NCBI GenBank assembly: GCA_026710105.1
Contig: JAPORR010000044.1
Span: 1 to 35,510 of the forward strand
Direction: 5' to 3'
Source of the DNA: Alphaproteobacteria bacterium
Lineage (GTDB): Bacteria; Pseudomonadota; Alphaproteobacteria; Bin95
Length of the DNA: 35,510 nucleotides
Part shown: piece after piece, positions 1-9,461 of the stretch
Layout of the letters: the number at the start of each line of letters is the position of its first letter
How positions within the stretch are numbered: position 1 is the first letter of the stretch
Notes under the pieces: generated by a model
Seen by the model: the letters and a program-made list of their open reading frames with translations, nothing else
Databases searched by the model: none
Told to the model about the DNA's origin: nothing
Position numbers and translations under genes: made by a program

Positions 1-1281
1 CTCCGACGGGTAGATATTCTCGCCGCCGGAGATAATCAGGTTGTTCTTGCGATCAATCAGGCGGATGAACCCGTCATCGTCACGCAGCGCAATATCCCCG
101 ACCGAGAGATAGTCGCCGCGGAAGGCCTCGGCAGTCTTGTCGGGCCGGTTCCAGTAGCCGTCGAAGGCGTAGGGGCCGCAGGAGAAGAGTTCGCCGGGCG
201 CGCCGTCGGGAACTTCGCAGCCCTTGTCGTCCAGCAGCCTGATCGGTGCCGAACCAACGACCTCGCGCCCTACAGTGCCAAGCTTGTCGAATTGCTCGTG
301 CGGATGCAACATGGTGACCCATCCCGCTTCGGTCGAGCCGTAAAGCTCGAAAAGCCGGGAATTCGGGAACATCTTCATCACGTCGCGCTTGGTGTCGGCG
401 TGTGCCGGCGCGGAGGAGATCATCAGCTTTTCCACCCCCTCGAAGCCACCTCTTGCGCGGTCGGTATCCGGGACGTCGAGCAACATCGTGTAATGGGTCG
501 GTACCAGTGAGGTGAAGGTGGCGCCGGTCTCGGCGAAGGTACGCAGACAAAGTGCCGGGTCAAAACTCTTGCGCGAGAAGATGGTGACCGTGCCGGCGCA
601 ATACAGGAAGGCGGAAAAGAAGTTCAGGGAGTTGGCGTGGCACATCGGCATGACGAGCAGCGCGTCGTCGCCGCGATGGAGCCCCAGCTCGACCTGCGTC
701 ATCAGAGCCAGCATCACCATGCCGCGATGGCCGCGGATCGCGCCTTTGGGAGATCCTGTTGTTCCTGAAGTATACATGAGGCACCAGGGGTGGTCGGGGC
801 CCACGACCGCGTCCGGCTCGCGCTCTCTGCCGCTGAGCAGCAGGTCCTCATAGTCTCGCCAACCTATGGTCCGGCCACTGTCGATGGCGATGAAGCGATC
901 GTCCGGTATGTCGAGCTTGTCGCGGATACTCTCGACAAGAGGGAGCAGCGCCGCCTCGACAATCAGCGCCTTTGCGCCGCAATCTTCGAGGATGTAGAGC
1001 GCTTCCGGGCCGGTAAGGCGGAAATTGACGGGGACGACGACCAGCCCCGACTTGGCAGCAGCCACGTAGATTTCCGCCCATTCGGCGCGGTTGTAGGCGA
1101 GGACCGCAACCCGGTCGCCTTGCACGAGCCCGGCGCAAAGCGCGTTCGCCAGCCGGCAGGCCCGCGCGTTCAACTGACGGTAGGTCATGCTGCGGGCGAA
1201 GTCCCGCGCCGCCACCTTCTGTGGTTGCAGGCGCGCATGGGCGCTCAGGATCTGCCCGAGATTGAGCGGCGCCATGCTCAT
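1..1281 (-). CDS. AMP-dependent acyl-CoA synthetase/ligase, partial (3' end beyond window edge)
   Basis: Reverse-strand frame is open from ATG at 1281 (or 1275) to the window edge. Hand translation gives ...LCAGLVQGDRVAVLAYNRAEW..., MYTSGTTGSPKGAI (AMP-binding P-loop motif), FELYGSTEAGW and LIDRKNNLIISGGENIYPSE. The ORF track omits it because there is no stop inside the window. The start overlaps the upstream GntR stop. Confidence 0.93.
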   Translation of the reverse strand, partial: MSMAPLNLGQILSAHARLQPQKVAARDFARSMTYRQLNARACRLANALCAGLVQGDRVAVLAYNRAEWAEIYVAAAKSGLVVVPVNFRLTGPEALYILEDCGAKALIVEAALLPLVESIRDKLDIPDDRFIAIDSGRTIGWRDYEDLLLSGREREPDAVVGPDHPWCLMYTSGTTGSPKGAIRGHRGMVMLALMTQVELGLHRGDDALLVMPMCHANSLNFFSAFLYCAGTVTIFSRKSFDPALCLRTFAETGATFTSLVPTHYTMLLDVPDTDRARGGFEGVEKLMISSAPAHADTKRDVMKMFPNSRLFELYGSTEAGWVTMLHPHEQFDKLGTVGREVVGSAPIRLLDDKGCEVPDGAPGELFSCGPYAFDGYWNRPDKTAEAFRGDYLSVGDIALRDDDGFIRLIDRKNNLIISGGENIYPSE

Positions 1282-1988
1282 GCCGAGCGATCCTGCATGA
1301 CGGTGCCGTCCTCGGCGGGGCGGTCCTTCAGCGCGTCAGCCAGCGCGTCGGCGGCGCGTTCGATATGGGTGACGGCGAGCGCTTCGGCCTTTGCGGCCTC
1401 GCCCGCGAGAATGGCCTCGAGAATGCCGGCATGCTCGCGCCATATGGCGTCCGCAGGCGCGGCGTGGCGGAGCACCTCACCCATGACCCGGCGCAGAAAG
1501 CGCCAGTGCGGCTCTGCGGTGCGGGAGAGCAACGGATTGCCGGAAAATTCATAGAAGAGCGCGTGGAACGCTTCATCATGACGGATCTGCTCGCGAACCT
1601 TGACCGCGCAGACAGCTCTGTTTCCGGCATCGAGAACCTTCGCGCTGCGCCGTTCCGCCTCGCGGGCGAGGGCTGGATCGCAGGCGAACCGTTCGGCTGT
1701 GCGGCGGACGGCGAGCCTGTCGAGCGAGGCCCGGATCTCATAGTGGTGACGCATGAGGGCGATATCCAGGGGAACGACGCGCATGCCGCGCCGTCCCGTC
1801 TCCTCCACGAGGCCGTCGGCTTTGAGCAGCGCCATGGCCTGCTGAATCGGTTGTCGGGACACACCGAACCGGTCCGCCAGCTGTTCCTGAACCAGTTGCG
1901 TTCCAGGGGCGAGCATTCCGTCACAGATCTCGTCGAGGACAGCCTGATAGACCTGATTGGTCAGGCTGGGAGCTGTGCGAATTAACAT
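1278..1988 (-). CDS. GntR family transcriptional regulator (FCD domain)
   Basis: N-terminal winged-helix signature (GTQLVQEQLADRFGVSRQPIQQAMALLKADGLVEETGRRGMRVV) followed by an FCD-like region (HDEAFHALFYEFSGNPLL...EHAGILEAILAGEAAKAEALAVTHIE). Confidence 0.93.
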   Translation of the reverse strand: MLIRTAPSLTNQVYQAVLDEICDGMLAPGTQLVQEQLADRFGVSRQPIQQAMALLKADGLVEETGRRGMRVVPLDIALMRHHYEIRASLDRLAVRRTAERFACDPALAREAERRSAKVLDAGNRAVCAVKVREQIRHDEAFHALFYEFSGNPLLSRTAEPHWRFLRRVMGEVLRHAAPADAIWREHAGILEAILAGEAAKAEALAVTHIERAADALADALKDRPAEDGTVMQDRSA

Positions 1989-2018
1989 TGATGCGTTCCC
2001 TCACCGGCGCTCTATTCC

Positions 2019-2039
2019 GAATTCCGAATTCAGTATTCG
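2019..2039. promoter_or_regulatory. Possible GntR autoregulatory operator
   Basis: GAATTC-C-GAATTC (2019-2031) overlapping CGAAT-TCAGT-ATTCG (2025-2039), 31-51 bp upstream of the gntR start at 1988. Confidence 0.35.
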
Positions 2040-2182
2040 ATTTAGAGTGAGAGTGCTCTACAACCGAGTCAAATGGAAATCGCGCCAGTCACAGGCCCCT
2101 TTTTAGGTCCGGAATGACGGGGGTCCCACCGACGGGCTGATCCGGATCCTCTGCGCGCTTACCTGAACGGCATTATGGGGTC

Positions 2183-2236
2183 CGCGTGGCGGAACGCTGG
2201 TTTCGGGTTCGTCGGGCACAGCGGTTCCGCCACGCG
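2183..2236. other. Strong intergenic stem-loop
   Basis: CGCGTGGCGGAACGCTG (2183-2199) pairs with CAGC-G-GTTCCGCCACGCG (2219-2236): 17 bp with one bulged G and a 19-nt loop, in a 415-bp gap without a convincing CDS. Confidence 0.6.
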
Positions 2237-2403
2237 CGTCCTGGGGTGCCCTGTTGTCGGTTACGCCCGCGGGATCAGGTGACGGGTGTGATCATGACCG
2301 CGTCGAGAGCCTCCTGGGAGGTGCTCAATAAAGGGCATGCACTACACCTTCTGCTTCGCAACATAATGCACAAAGTCAAGCTGAGATCCGCGTGGTGCCA
2401 GCA

Positions 2404-3117
2404 TCAGCCCTGTTCGAGCTCGCTGTCCCAGTAGAGAAAGTCGGACCAGCTTTCATGTAGGAAATTAGGCGGGAAACGGCGTCCGTTCTCCTGTAGGCGC
2501 CAGACGCTCGGGCGCACCGGTTCCGCTAGGAGACGCATGCCGGAATCATGCAGCATTCGGTCGCCCTTGGCGCGGTTGCAGCGCCCGCAGGCGGTCACGA
2601 CATTGGTCCAGGTTGTGCGCCCGCCGCGCGAACGCGGCACCACATGGTCGAAAGTGAGATCTTCCGGCGGCAGCCGCTTGCCGCAATACTGGCAGGCGAA
2701 ACGGTCCCGCAGGAAGACATTGAAGCGCGTGAAAGCCGGGTAGCGCGCCGGTGCCACATAGTCCCGGAGCGCGATGACCGAGGGCAGCCGTATGGCCCAG
2801 CTCGGCGAGCGCACCTCGCTATCATATTCGGCCAATACCTGCACCCGGTTCAGGAACACGGCCTTGATGCTTTCCTGCCAGGACCAGAGTGACAGGGGGA
2901 AATAGCTGAGCGGACGGAAATCCGCATTCAGAACCAGCGTTGGCGCGCTCTCCGCAGGCGGTGTCACAGCACTCTCCAAGCTCAGACCACGAATCGGCCT
3001 GATACCAACATAGGGGTGCCCGACACCGGGGCGCAAGATGGCAGGCCGTGAAGGCAGTGACAGATGGATGAAATTGCTGCGGCAGAGGGATGACGACGAT
3101 GTTCCTGTCGACGCCAA
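2404..3117 (-). CDS. HNH endonuclease family protein
   Basis: CQYCGKRLPPEDLTFDHVVPRSRGGRTTWTNVVTACGRCNRAKGDR is a clear HNH/CxxC core; C-terminal FLHESWSDFLYWD. The true start is probably downstream of 3117 (conserved part starts near LVLNADFRPLSYFPLSLWSWQ). Confidence 0.9.
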   Translation of the reverse strand: MASTGTSSSSLCRSNFIHLSLPSRPAILRPGVGHPYVGIRPIRGLSLESAVTPPAESAPTLVLNADFRPLSYFPLSLWSWQESIKAVFLNRVQVLAEYDSEVRSPSWAIRLPSVIALRDYVAPARYPAFTRFNVFLRDRFACQYCGKRLPPEDLTFDHVVPRSRGGRTTWTNVVTACGRCNRAKGDRMLHDSGMRLLAEPVRPSVWRLQENGRRFPPNFLHESWSDFLYWDSELEQG

Positions 3118-3200
3118 ACCCGGATGCTTGCAAGTGGCTGTGGTTTTTGCCTTTGCGCGCAGACAGGCATATTTGGAGACGCGGGCATGAGGAGTCGGAT

Positions 3201-4391
3201 ATGGCCAGGACCGCGGCGCAGGGAGAAACCCAGACGCTGGTGTTGATCGGCGCCGGGCATTTCTTGAGCCATTTCTATGCGCTTAGCTTGCCGCCATTAT
3301 TCTTCTTCTTCCGGGAGGAATTCGGTGCAAGCTATGCCCTTCTGGGTGCGTTGGTCACCGGCTATGCCGTGGTGGGCGGCGTACTCCAGGCGCCGGTCGG
3401 GCTGGCAGTGGACCGTTGGGGTGCGCGTCCAGTGCTACTCACGGGGCTCGTGCTCAACGCCGCCGCTATCACCGCCATCGGCTTTGCTCCCAACTATGGG
3501 ATACTGGCGCTGCTCGCTGTGGCGGCGGGTATCGGCAATAGCGTTTTCCACCCGGCGGATTATGCCGTGTTGGCGGCACGCATAAGCGAGCGGCGGTTGC
3601 CACGCGCCTACAGCTTGCACAGCTTTCTTGGCTTCTTCGGTACGGCGGCGGCGCCGCTCACCATATCGAGCCTCGCCGGCTGGCTGGGCTGGCGCAGCAC
3701 GCTCATATTCGTTGGCGTGGCCGGGCTCGTGACCGTGCTGGCGATGGCGGGGAGTGGGGCTGCTGTAACCTCCCCGCCGCGTGCCGGGAACGAGCCAGCA
3801 GGTGCAGGACCTGCCCGGCGCCTCTCGCTGCCGATTCTGTTGTTCTTTGGCTTTTTCGTCGCTTATGGCATGGCGAGCGGTGGCATTATGTCTTTCACTG
3901 TCATCGGGCTTGGGAAGCTCCACGGTCTCGACCCCGCTTCCGCTAGCGCGGTGCTGACGACGGCGCTCCTGGCGCTTGCCTTCGGTATCCTAGCCGGCGG
4001 TGCCCTGCCGAACCGCGAACGGTTGCAGGTACGCCTTGCCGCCACGGCGCTGATCGGCGGCGGGGTGCTGACGGCGCTTGCAGGCTTGACCGCTGCCGGC
4101 GTCGTCGGGCTTGCTATGCTGTTGGGTGCGGCCGGCTTCGGAATGGGCGTTGTGCTTCCGGCGCGGGACCTGATGCTCCGGCGTATCACGCCGCCCGGCA
4201 GCACCGGCCGAGTAATTGGCTTCGTATTCGTCGGTCTTTCGATTGGCGGCGGCCTGGCACCGCTGCTGTTCGGCTGGACGATGGACCGTGGCTGGCCAGT
4301 CCTGCTGTTCCTCGGTTGCGGGATCTTCCTCGCACTCGCTTTCCTGTGCTCCTTTGGCGCGGTCCTAGCTGCAAGGCGTCCGGCGCACTGA
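3201..4391 (+). CDS. MFS transporter
   Basis: Multi-TM protein with DRWGARPVLLTG and GNSVFHPADYAVL motifs. Likely start is ATG 3201 (MARTAAQGETQTLVLIGAGHFLSHF); the ORF extends upstream to 3090. Confidence 0.9.
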   Translation: MARTAAQGETQTLVLIGAGHFLSHFYALSLPPLFFFFREEFGASYALLGALVTGYAVVGGVLQAPVGLAVDRWGARPVLLTGLVLNAAAITAIGFAPNYGILALLAVAAGIGNSVFHPADYAVLAARISERRLPRAYSLHSFLGFFGTAAAPLTISSLAGWLGWRSTLIFVGVAGLVTVLAMAGSGAAVTSPPRAGNEPAGAGPARRLSLPILLFFGFFVAYGMASGGIMSFTVIGLGKLHGLDPASASAVLTTALLALAFGILAGGALPNRERLQVRLAATALIGGGVLTALAGLTAAGVVGLAMLLGAAGFGMGVVLPARDLMLRRITPPGSTGRVIGFVFVGLSIGGGLAPLLFGWTMDRGWPVLLFLGCGIFLALAFLCSFGAVLAARRPAH

Positions 4392-4401
4392 GCAACATAG
4401 C

Positions 4402-5277
4402 CTAAAGATCTACCGACTCCTTCACGCGGCGCATGGCCTCGATATGCGCGTCTGCGCCCCTGAGGCCGGCGTCCATCGTGTTTACCGTCAGATGGGTCGC
4501 CTCGACGCTCCGCCAGAAGTCAATGTCGGCCTGCCAGGAGTCTGGCCCGACAGCCGTGCCCCGTTTGGCATAGCGCAGCCAGGACTCGATGCCGATCGTG
4601 CCCGGATCCCGCCCGGCGGCGCGGGCATAGCCGCGGAGCCGCTCGATGCGCTCGACAGTTTTGTCCGAGGGGGTGACGAGCGGGAACCAACCGTCGCCGA
4701 TGCGCCCGATACGTTCGATGGTTGCCTCGACATGGCCGCCGATCCAAACCGGGATCGGGCGCTGCACCGGCAAGGGGTTGATGCCGGCGTCGCGGACATT
4801 GTGCCAGCGGCCTTCGAAGGTCACTAGGTCCTCGGTCCAGAGCCGACGCAGCAAGGCGATTTGCTCCTCCGAACGCTTGCCGCGATTGGTGAAATCCTCA
4901 TTCAGCGCCTGGTATTCGACCTGATTCCAACCGACGCCGATGCCAAGCCGAAAGCGCCCGCCAGAGAGAATGTCGACCTGCGCTGCTTGCTTGGCGACCA
5001 ACGCGGTCTGGCGTTGCGGTAGGATCAGAACGCCGGTCACGAAATCGATTCGTTCGGTCAGCCCTGCAAGCCAGCCAAACAGCACCATCGGCTCGTGGAA
5101 CATCGACTGATGTGTGTAGGGCCCGACCAGTTCATGCGCCGCCGGATCGGCGCCTAGCACATGGTCGAAAGCCAGCAGATGGGTGTAGCCGAGTGCTTCG
5201 GCGGCCTGTGCGAAGTCGCGGCAGGCGGCCGGATCGGCGCCGATCTCTGTCTGCGGAAAGACAACGCCGAGTTTCAT
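4402..5277 (-). CDS. LLM class (luciferase-like, F420/FMN-dependent type) oxidoreductase
   Basis: MKLGVVFPQTEIGADPAACRDFAQAAEALGYTHLLAFDHVLG... LSGGRFRLGIGVGWNQVEYQALNEDF..RGKRSEEQIALLRRLW..PVWIGGH; likely start ATG 5277. Confidence 0.92.
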   Translation of the reverse strand: MKLGVVFPQTEIGADPAACRDFAQAAEALGYTHLLAFDHVLGADPAAHELVGPYTHQSMFHEPMVLFGWLAGLTERIDFVTGVLILPQRQTALVAKQAAQVDILSGGRFRLGIGVGWNQVEYQALNEDFTNRGKRSEEQIALLRRLWTEDLVTFEGRWHNVRDAGINPLPVQRPIPVWIGGHVEATIERIGRIGDGWFPLVTPSDKTVERIERLRGYARAAGRDPGTIGIESWLRYAKRGTAVGPDSWQADIDFWRSVEATHLTVNTMDAGLRGADAHIEAMRRVKESVDL

Positions 5278-5484
5278 GTCCAATTCTCCCTGGCGGTAAT
5301 CTTTACAGGGGGCGAGTTTAGCTCGCGCGGCGTTCGCGGCACAGGGCACCTTGGTCTCCACTTCGAGGCACACTGTGGCGCGGGTCATGGGACAATAGAG
5401 GCGCGAAAGGCTCGCCGTCATTGGTGCCAACTAGGCAGAAATTCGAAACGACTGGAACCGGATAGGCCATGCGTCTACCGCTGC

Positions 5485-6936
5485 TCAATATCCCGGCGGG
5501 GCTTGAAAGCCGCCGAAATGGCGTTCAATCAGCCGTGCGGTGTGGATACAGGTCCGGTCGCCGAGATAGGGGCCGACGATCTGGATGCCACCGGGCAGGC
5601 CGTCGCGCGCAATACCCGCCGGCGCAACGGTGCCTGGCAAGTGGCAGACGCCGTTGAGCCCCGCCCAGAACAATTGGTCGGTCGTTGGCGTGTCGCGATT
5701 GTTCACCTGGATCGTGCGCTCGTAGCGTTCGCCCTCATGGTCATGCGGGAAGGCGGTCGAGGCCGCAACCGGGCAGAGCAGCACGTCCCAATCCCGGAAG
5801 AAACGGTGCCAAGCCCAGCGGAAATGCTCACGCTGTTCCCGGAGCGCGAGCCATTCGCGATGCCTCATAGTGTTCCCGCGCGCCATACGGGCATAGTAGC
5901 TTGGATCGTCCGGGTCGAGCCGCTGCACGGCTTCCTCATGCTCGCGTAGCACCGCGTCCGGCTGTCGAGCGCTGGTCGCGGCGCGCAGCAGCAGGATGTA
6001 GTTTTCGTGCAGCGTGGTCATGTCGATCTCGGGCCGAGCCGTATCGCTCACGACGGCGCCAGCGGCGGCGATCTTGTCCACCAATAGCTGGAGTAGGTCA
6101 CCGTAGACTGTATCGATCTTGGATGGCTCGGAGTCGAGCATGACCGCGACGCGCAGCCCCCCGAAACCAGGAACACGTGGTCCCGGTAGGGCGAGGCGGT
6201 AGCCGGGCGCATCCATCTCGTCGGGCCCCGCCATCGCGTCGAGTGCGATCTCAAGATCGTCTGCTGAACGCGCCAGCGGACCGACAACGGAAATATCGGC
6301 TTGCGAGAGCACGCCTGGCAGGGCGTGGCCGCGTGGTGGGCAAAGCCCCCAGCTCGGCTTGTGTCCGAACACACCGCAATAATGCGCCGGATTGCGGATC
6401 GAGGAACCGATGTCGCTACCAGCATCGATGCCCGTCATGCCGGCTGCCAGCGCGGCACCCGACCCTCCCGAGGATCCGCCGGGCGTGCGCTCGAGATCCC
6501 AAGGGTTGTTGGTAACACCGTAAATGTCATTGTAACTCTGCCAGTCAGCCAGCATCAGCGGCACATTGGTCTTGCCGAAGAAGGTGACACCGGCAGCCTT
6601 CAAACGCGCGACGGGGACGCTGTCCGTCGCCGCGATATTGTTGCGAAATTCGGGGTCGCCCCATGTTGTTGGCGAGCCTGCCAAGTCGTAACTTTCCTTA
6701 ATTGTCATAGGCACGCCGTGCAGTGGCGGTAGATCGCCGCTACTTGCAGTCCGGCTGTCGGCGGCCCGCGCCGTTTCTCGTGCCTTGTCGCGATCCTGCC
6801 AGATGATGGCGTTGAGCGCCTGATTATGCATATCGGCGCGTGCGAAATAGAGGTCCAGCAGTTCTTCGGCTCCGATCTCCCGCCGCCGGATCATGGCGGC
6901 GAGGTCGACGGCGGATTTGAAGGCGGTTTCGGTCAT
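5485..6936 (-). CDS. Amidase (amidase signature family)
   Basis: GVPMTIKESYDLAGSPTTWGD, TPGGSSGGSGAALAAGMTGIDAGSDIGSSIRNPAHYCGVFGHKPS: Ser-Ser-Lys amidase signature. Likely start ATG 6936 (MTETAFKSAVDLAAMIRRREIGAEELLDLYFAR). Confidence 0.95.
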   Translation of the reverse strand: MTETAFKSAVDLAAMIRRREIGAEELLDLYFARADMHNQALNAIIWQDRDKARETARAADSRTASSGDLPPLHGVPMTIKESYDLAGSPTTWGDPEFRNNIAATDSVPVARLKAAGVTFFGKTNVPLMLADWQSYNDIYGVTNNPWDLERTPGGSSGGSGAALAAGMTGIDAGSDIGSSIRNPAHYCGVFGHKPSWGLCPPRGHALPGVLSQADISVVGPLARSADDLEIALDAMAGPDEMDAPGYRLALPGPRVPGFGGLRVAVMLDSEPSKIDTVYGDLLQLLVDKIAAAGAVVSDTARPEIDMTTLHENYILLLRAATSARQPDAVLREHEEAVQRLDPDDPSYYARMARGNTMRHREWLALREQREHFRWAWHRFFRDWDVLLCPVAASTAFPHDHEGERYERTIQVNNRDTPTTDQLFWAGLNGVCHLPGTVAPAGIARDGLPGGIQIVGPYLGDRTCIHTARLIERHFGGFQAPPGY

Positions 6937-6957
6937 CCCGGCTCTCCCTATTTCTCC

Positions 6958-6977
6958 TGGTGCGTTATATTGCACCA
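6958..6977. promoter_or_regulatory. Putative operator palindrome in amidase/TauD divergent intergenic region
   Basis: TGGTGC-GTTATATT-GCACCA: 6-bp perfect arms plus central TATA symmetry (16 of 20 positions symmetric), lying between divergent starts at 6936 and 6998. Confidence 0.5.
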
Positions 6978-6997
6978 AGAATAGCGGAGGCGTGGCA

Positions 6998-7870
6998 ATG
7001 GAATTCGCACCGATTTCAGGCGCATGCGGCGCAGAGGTCTTCGGCATTGACCTGGAGCAGGATCTGAACGCGGAGCGCGTCGAGGCCTTGACGGCGGGCC
7101 TCGGCGAATACGGCGTGCTGGTCTTTCGCGGGCAGGCGCTCTCGCCTGAGGGCCATCTGGCGATGGGCAAGGCGTTCGGCGGTGTGAATGTCAACCGCTT
7201 CTTCCGTGCGGTAGAAGGCTATCCGGGTATTGCCGAAGTGCGCAAGGAGCCGGAGCAGAAGACAAATATCGGCGGCCAGTGGCATACGGATCACACTTAC
7301 GACACCGAACCGGCACTCGGCTCGATCCTGGTGGCGCGCGAACTGCCACCTTTCGGCGGTGACACGCAATTCTCCAGCATGTATGCCGCCTGGGACGCGC
7401 TATCGGACGGGTTGAAGGCGATGCTATGTGGTATGAAGGCTGTGCATTCAAGCCGCCATGTCTTCGGGCCACGCGCCGATCATGTGAAAGGGGCTAGCGA
7501 CCTCGCCGGACGGCTCGGCAACAGCGAGGCAGCGGTGCAGGATGCCGTTCATCCGGTTGTCATCCACCATCCGGTGAGTGGGCGGCCATCGCTCTATGTC
7601 AATCGCGGCTTCACGGTCCGTTTCGACGACTGGACCGTCGAGGAGAGCCGCTCGCTGCTGGAGATGCTCTACAAGTACGGGAGCCGGCCTGAGTTTACCT
7701 GCCGGGTTCGCTTCGAGCCCGGAACAGTGGTTTTCTGGGACAACCGCGCGACCTGGCATTGCGCACTCAACGACTATGCCGGCTACCGGCGCCTCATGCA
7801 CCGCGTCACCGTGGAAGGCACATCCCTGCGCGCCTGGCAGCCTGGCCCGAAAGAACGCGCCGCTGCCTGA
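6998..7870 (+). CDS. TauD/TfdA family Fe(II)/2-oxoglutarate-dependent dioxygenase
   Basis: GGQWHTDHTYDTEPALGSILVARELPPFGGDTQFSSMYAAW..LVVIHHPVSGRPSLYVNRGF..FWDNRATWHCALNDY: HxD...H motif of the family; start ATG 6998. Confidence 0.94.
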   Translation: MEFAPISGACGAEVFGIDLEQDLNAERVEALTAGLGEYGVLVFRGQALSPEGHLAMGKAFGGVNVNRFFRAVEGYPGIAEVRKEPEQKTNIGGQWHTDHTYDTEPALGSILVARELPPFGGDTQFSSMYAAWDALSDGLKAMLCGMKAVHSSRHVFGPRADHVKGASDLAGRLGNSEAAVQDAVHPVVIHHPVSGRPSLYVNRGFTVRFDDWTVEESRSLLEMLYKYGSRPEFTCRVRFEPGTVVFWDNRATWHCALNDYAGYRRLMHRVTVEGTSLRAWQPGPKERAAA

Positions 7871-7892
7871 ACGGGCCGGTGTGAGACCCCGC

Positions 7893-8819
7893 TCAGTCCC
7901 AAGCGGCGAGGGGCGGGAGCGACATCAAGATAGCGTCGATATTGCCGCCGGTCATCAGGCCAAAACGTGTGCCACGGTCGTGCAGGAGGTTGAACTCCAC
8001 ATAGCGCCCACGCCGACGTAGCTGGTGACGGCGGTCGGCCTCGGTCCAGGGCTCGTCCATACGCATGCGCACGATTTCAGGATAGACCGCCAGTACGGCA
8101 CGCCCGACATCCTGCACGAAGGCGAAGTCCGTGTCCCAGGCGCCGCTCGCCAGATTGTCGAAGAAAATGCCACCGAGGCCGCGCGGCTCGCCCCGGTGCG
8201 GCAGGTGGAAATACTCATCGCACCACGCTTTGAAGCGCGGGTAGTCGCCGACGTCATGGCGATTGCAAGCGTCTTCGAGGGCCGCATGGAAAGCGCGCCC
8301 TTCAGCGGCCGCACGCTCGGGGAACATGGGCGTAAGGTCTGCACCGCCGCCAAACCAGGCCTGCGTCGTTTCGATATGGCGGGTGTTCATATGCATGGCC
8401 GGCACGAAAGGCGAAGCCATGTGCGCGACCAGCGAAATGCCGGAGGCCCAGAAGCGTGGGTCCTCCGCCGCGCCTGGAATCTGCGCCCGGAAAGTTTCCG
8501 AGAGAGTGCCGTGGACAGTCGAGACGTTGACTCCGACCTTTTCGAAGATCTCGCCCTTCATTACCGACATGACGCCGCCGCCGCCGCCCGGTCGCTTCCA
8601 GGCCCGGCGTTCGAAGTGCGTGCCGCCTGGTTCCATCGCCTCGAAGGCATCGCAGAAGGCGTCGCGCAACTCCTCGAACCAGAGCCGCACACGTGTCTGG
8701 CGCGTGCTGGATACGTCCGTCAAACCCAAGCCTCCCCAGGGGCAGAACCGACCTGTAATGTGGGACATATCCGGCTGCAAATGAACGAGTACGGGCGCGC
8801 AAGCGCATTTACGCGGCAT
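7893..8819 (-). CDS. hemF: Oxygen-dependent coproporphyrinogen-III oxidase
   Basis: [33 protein letters not shown]...[14 protein letters not shown]...[37 protein letters not shown]. Confidence 0.97.
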   Translation of the reverse strand: MPRKCACAPVLVHLQPDMSHITGRFCPWGGLGLTDVSSTRQTRVRLWFEELRDAFCDAFEAMEPGGTHFERRAWKRPGGGGGVMSVMKGEIFEKVGVNVSTVHGTLSETFRAQIPGAAEDPRFWASGISLVAHMASPFVPAMHMNTRHIETTQAWFGGGADLTPMFPERAAAEGRAFHAALEDACNRHDVGDYPRFKAWCDEYFHLPHRGEPRGLGGIFFDNLASGAWDTDFAFVQDVGRAVLAVYPEIVRMRMDEPWTEADRRHQLRRRGRYVEFNLLHDRGTRFGLMTGGNIDAILMSLPPLAAWD

Positions 8820-8912
8820 CGGGTCGCATAGCGGCGCGGGGACCGCAAGACATACTCGAACCGGCTATGCGGCAAGTGCCCGGTGTCCGGGGCACTGGGG
8901 AGTTTTCCTTAT

Positions 8913-9455
8913 ATGGCGGCAACGGCGGACGGGGCGGGCGACGGCGTCACGCGCCGCGACTTTCTCGAATATGCAGCCGGTGGCATGGGCGCAGTCGGGG
9001 CGGCGGCGGCCGGTTGGGCGCTCATCGACAATATGAACCCGGCGGCCGATACGCTTGCGCTTTCGACCACGGAAGTTGACCTTGAACCCATCGAACCTGG
9101 CCAGTCGATCACTGTCGTATGGCAGAAGAAGCCCGTCTTCGTGCGTCGGCGCACGGAAGCCGAGATAAGGCAGGCAGAGGAAACTCCACTCGACGCTCTG
9201 CCGGATCCAATGGCGGATGTGGATCGGGTGCAGAAGGCTGAATGGCTAGTCCTGGTGGGTGTATGCACCCATCTCGGCTGTATTCCCCTCGGCCAGAAGG
9301 ACACGGATGAAAAAGGCGAATATGGTGGCTGGTTTTGCCCCTGCCACGGCTCGCACTACGATACCTCCGGACGCATCCGCAAAGGGCCTGCGCCAGGGAA
9401 TCTTGCTGTGCCGCCATACCAATTCCTCGACGACACCCGCATCCTGATCGGCTAA
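8913..9455 (+). CDS. petA: Ubiquinol-cytochrome c reductase iron-sulfur (Rieske) subunit
   Basis: [11 protein letters not shown]...[34 protein letters not shown] Rieske motifs and Tat-like/TM N-terminus ([36 protein letters not shown]). ORF is open from 8883; start 8913 chosen by N-terminal plausibility. Confidence 0.96.
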   Translation: MAATADGAGDGVTRRDFLEYAAGGMGAVGAAAAGWALIDNMNPAADTLALSTTEVDLEPIEPGQSITVVWQKKPVFVRRRTEAEIRQAEETPLDALPDPMADVDRVQKAEWLVLVGVCTHLGCIPLGQKDTDEKGEYGGWFCPCHGSHYDTSGRIRKGPAPGNLAVPPYQFLDDTRILIG

Positions 9456-9461
9456 TTGGCG

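Noticed and set aside
790-1554. Plus-strand ORF of 254 aa antisense to acyl-CoA synthetase/gntR
   Set aside because: High-GC shadow ORF; the opposite strand encodes clear family motifs continuously.
2186-2434. 82-aa ORF in the gap between gntR and the HNH gene
   Set aside because: Biased composition, overlaps the hairpin, no recognisable motif.
8575-8605. GCCGCCGCC-rich run resembling a microsatellite
   Set aside because: Encodes the conserved poly-glycine loop (RPGGGGGVM) of HemF.
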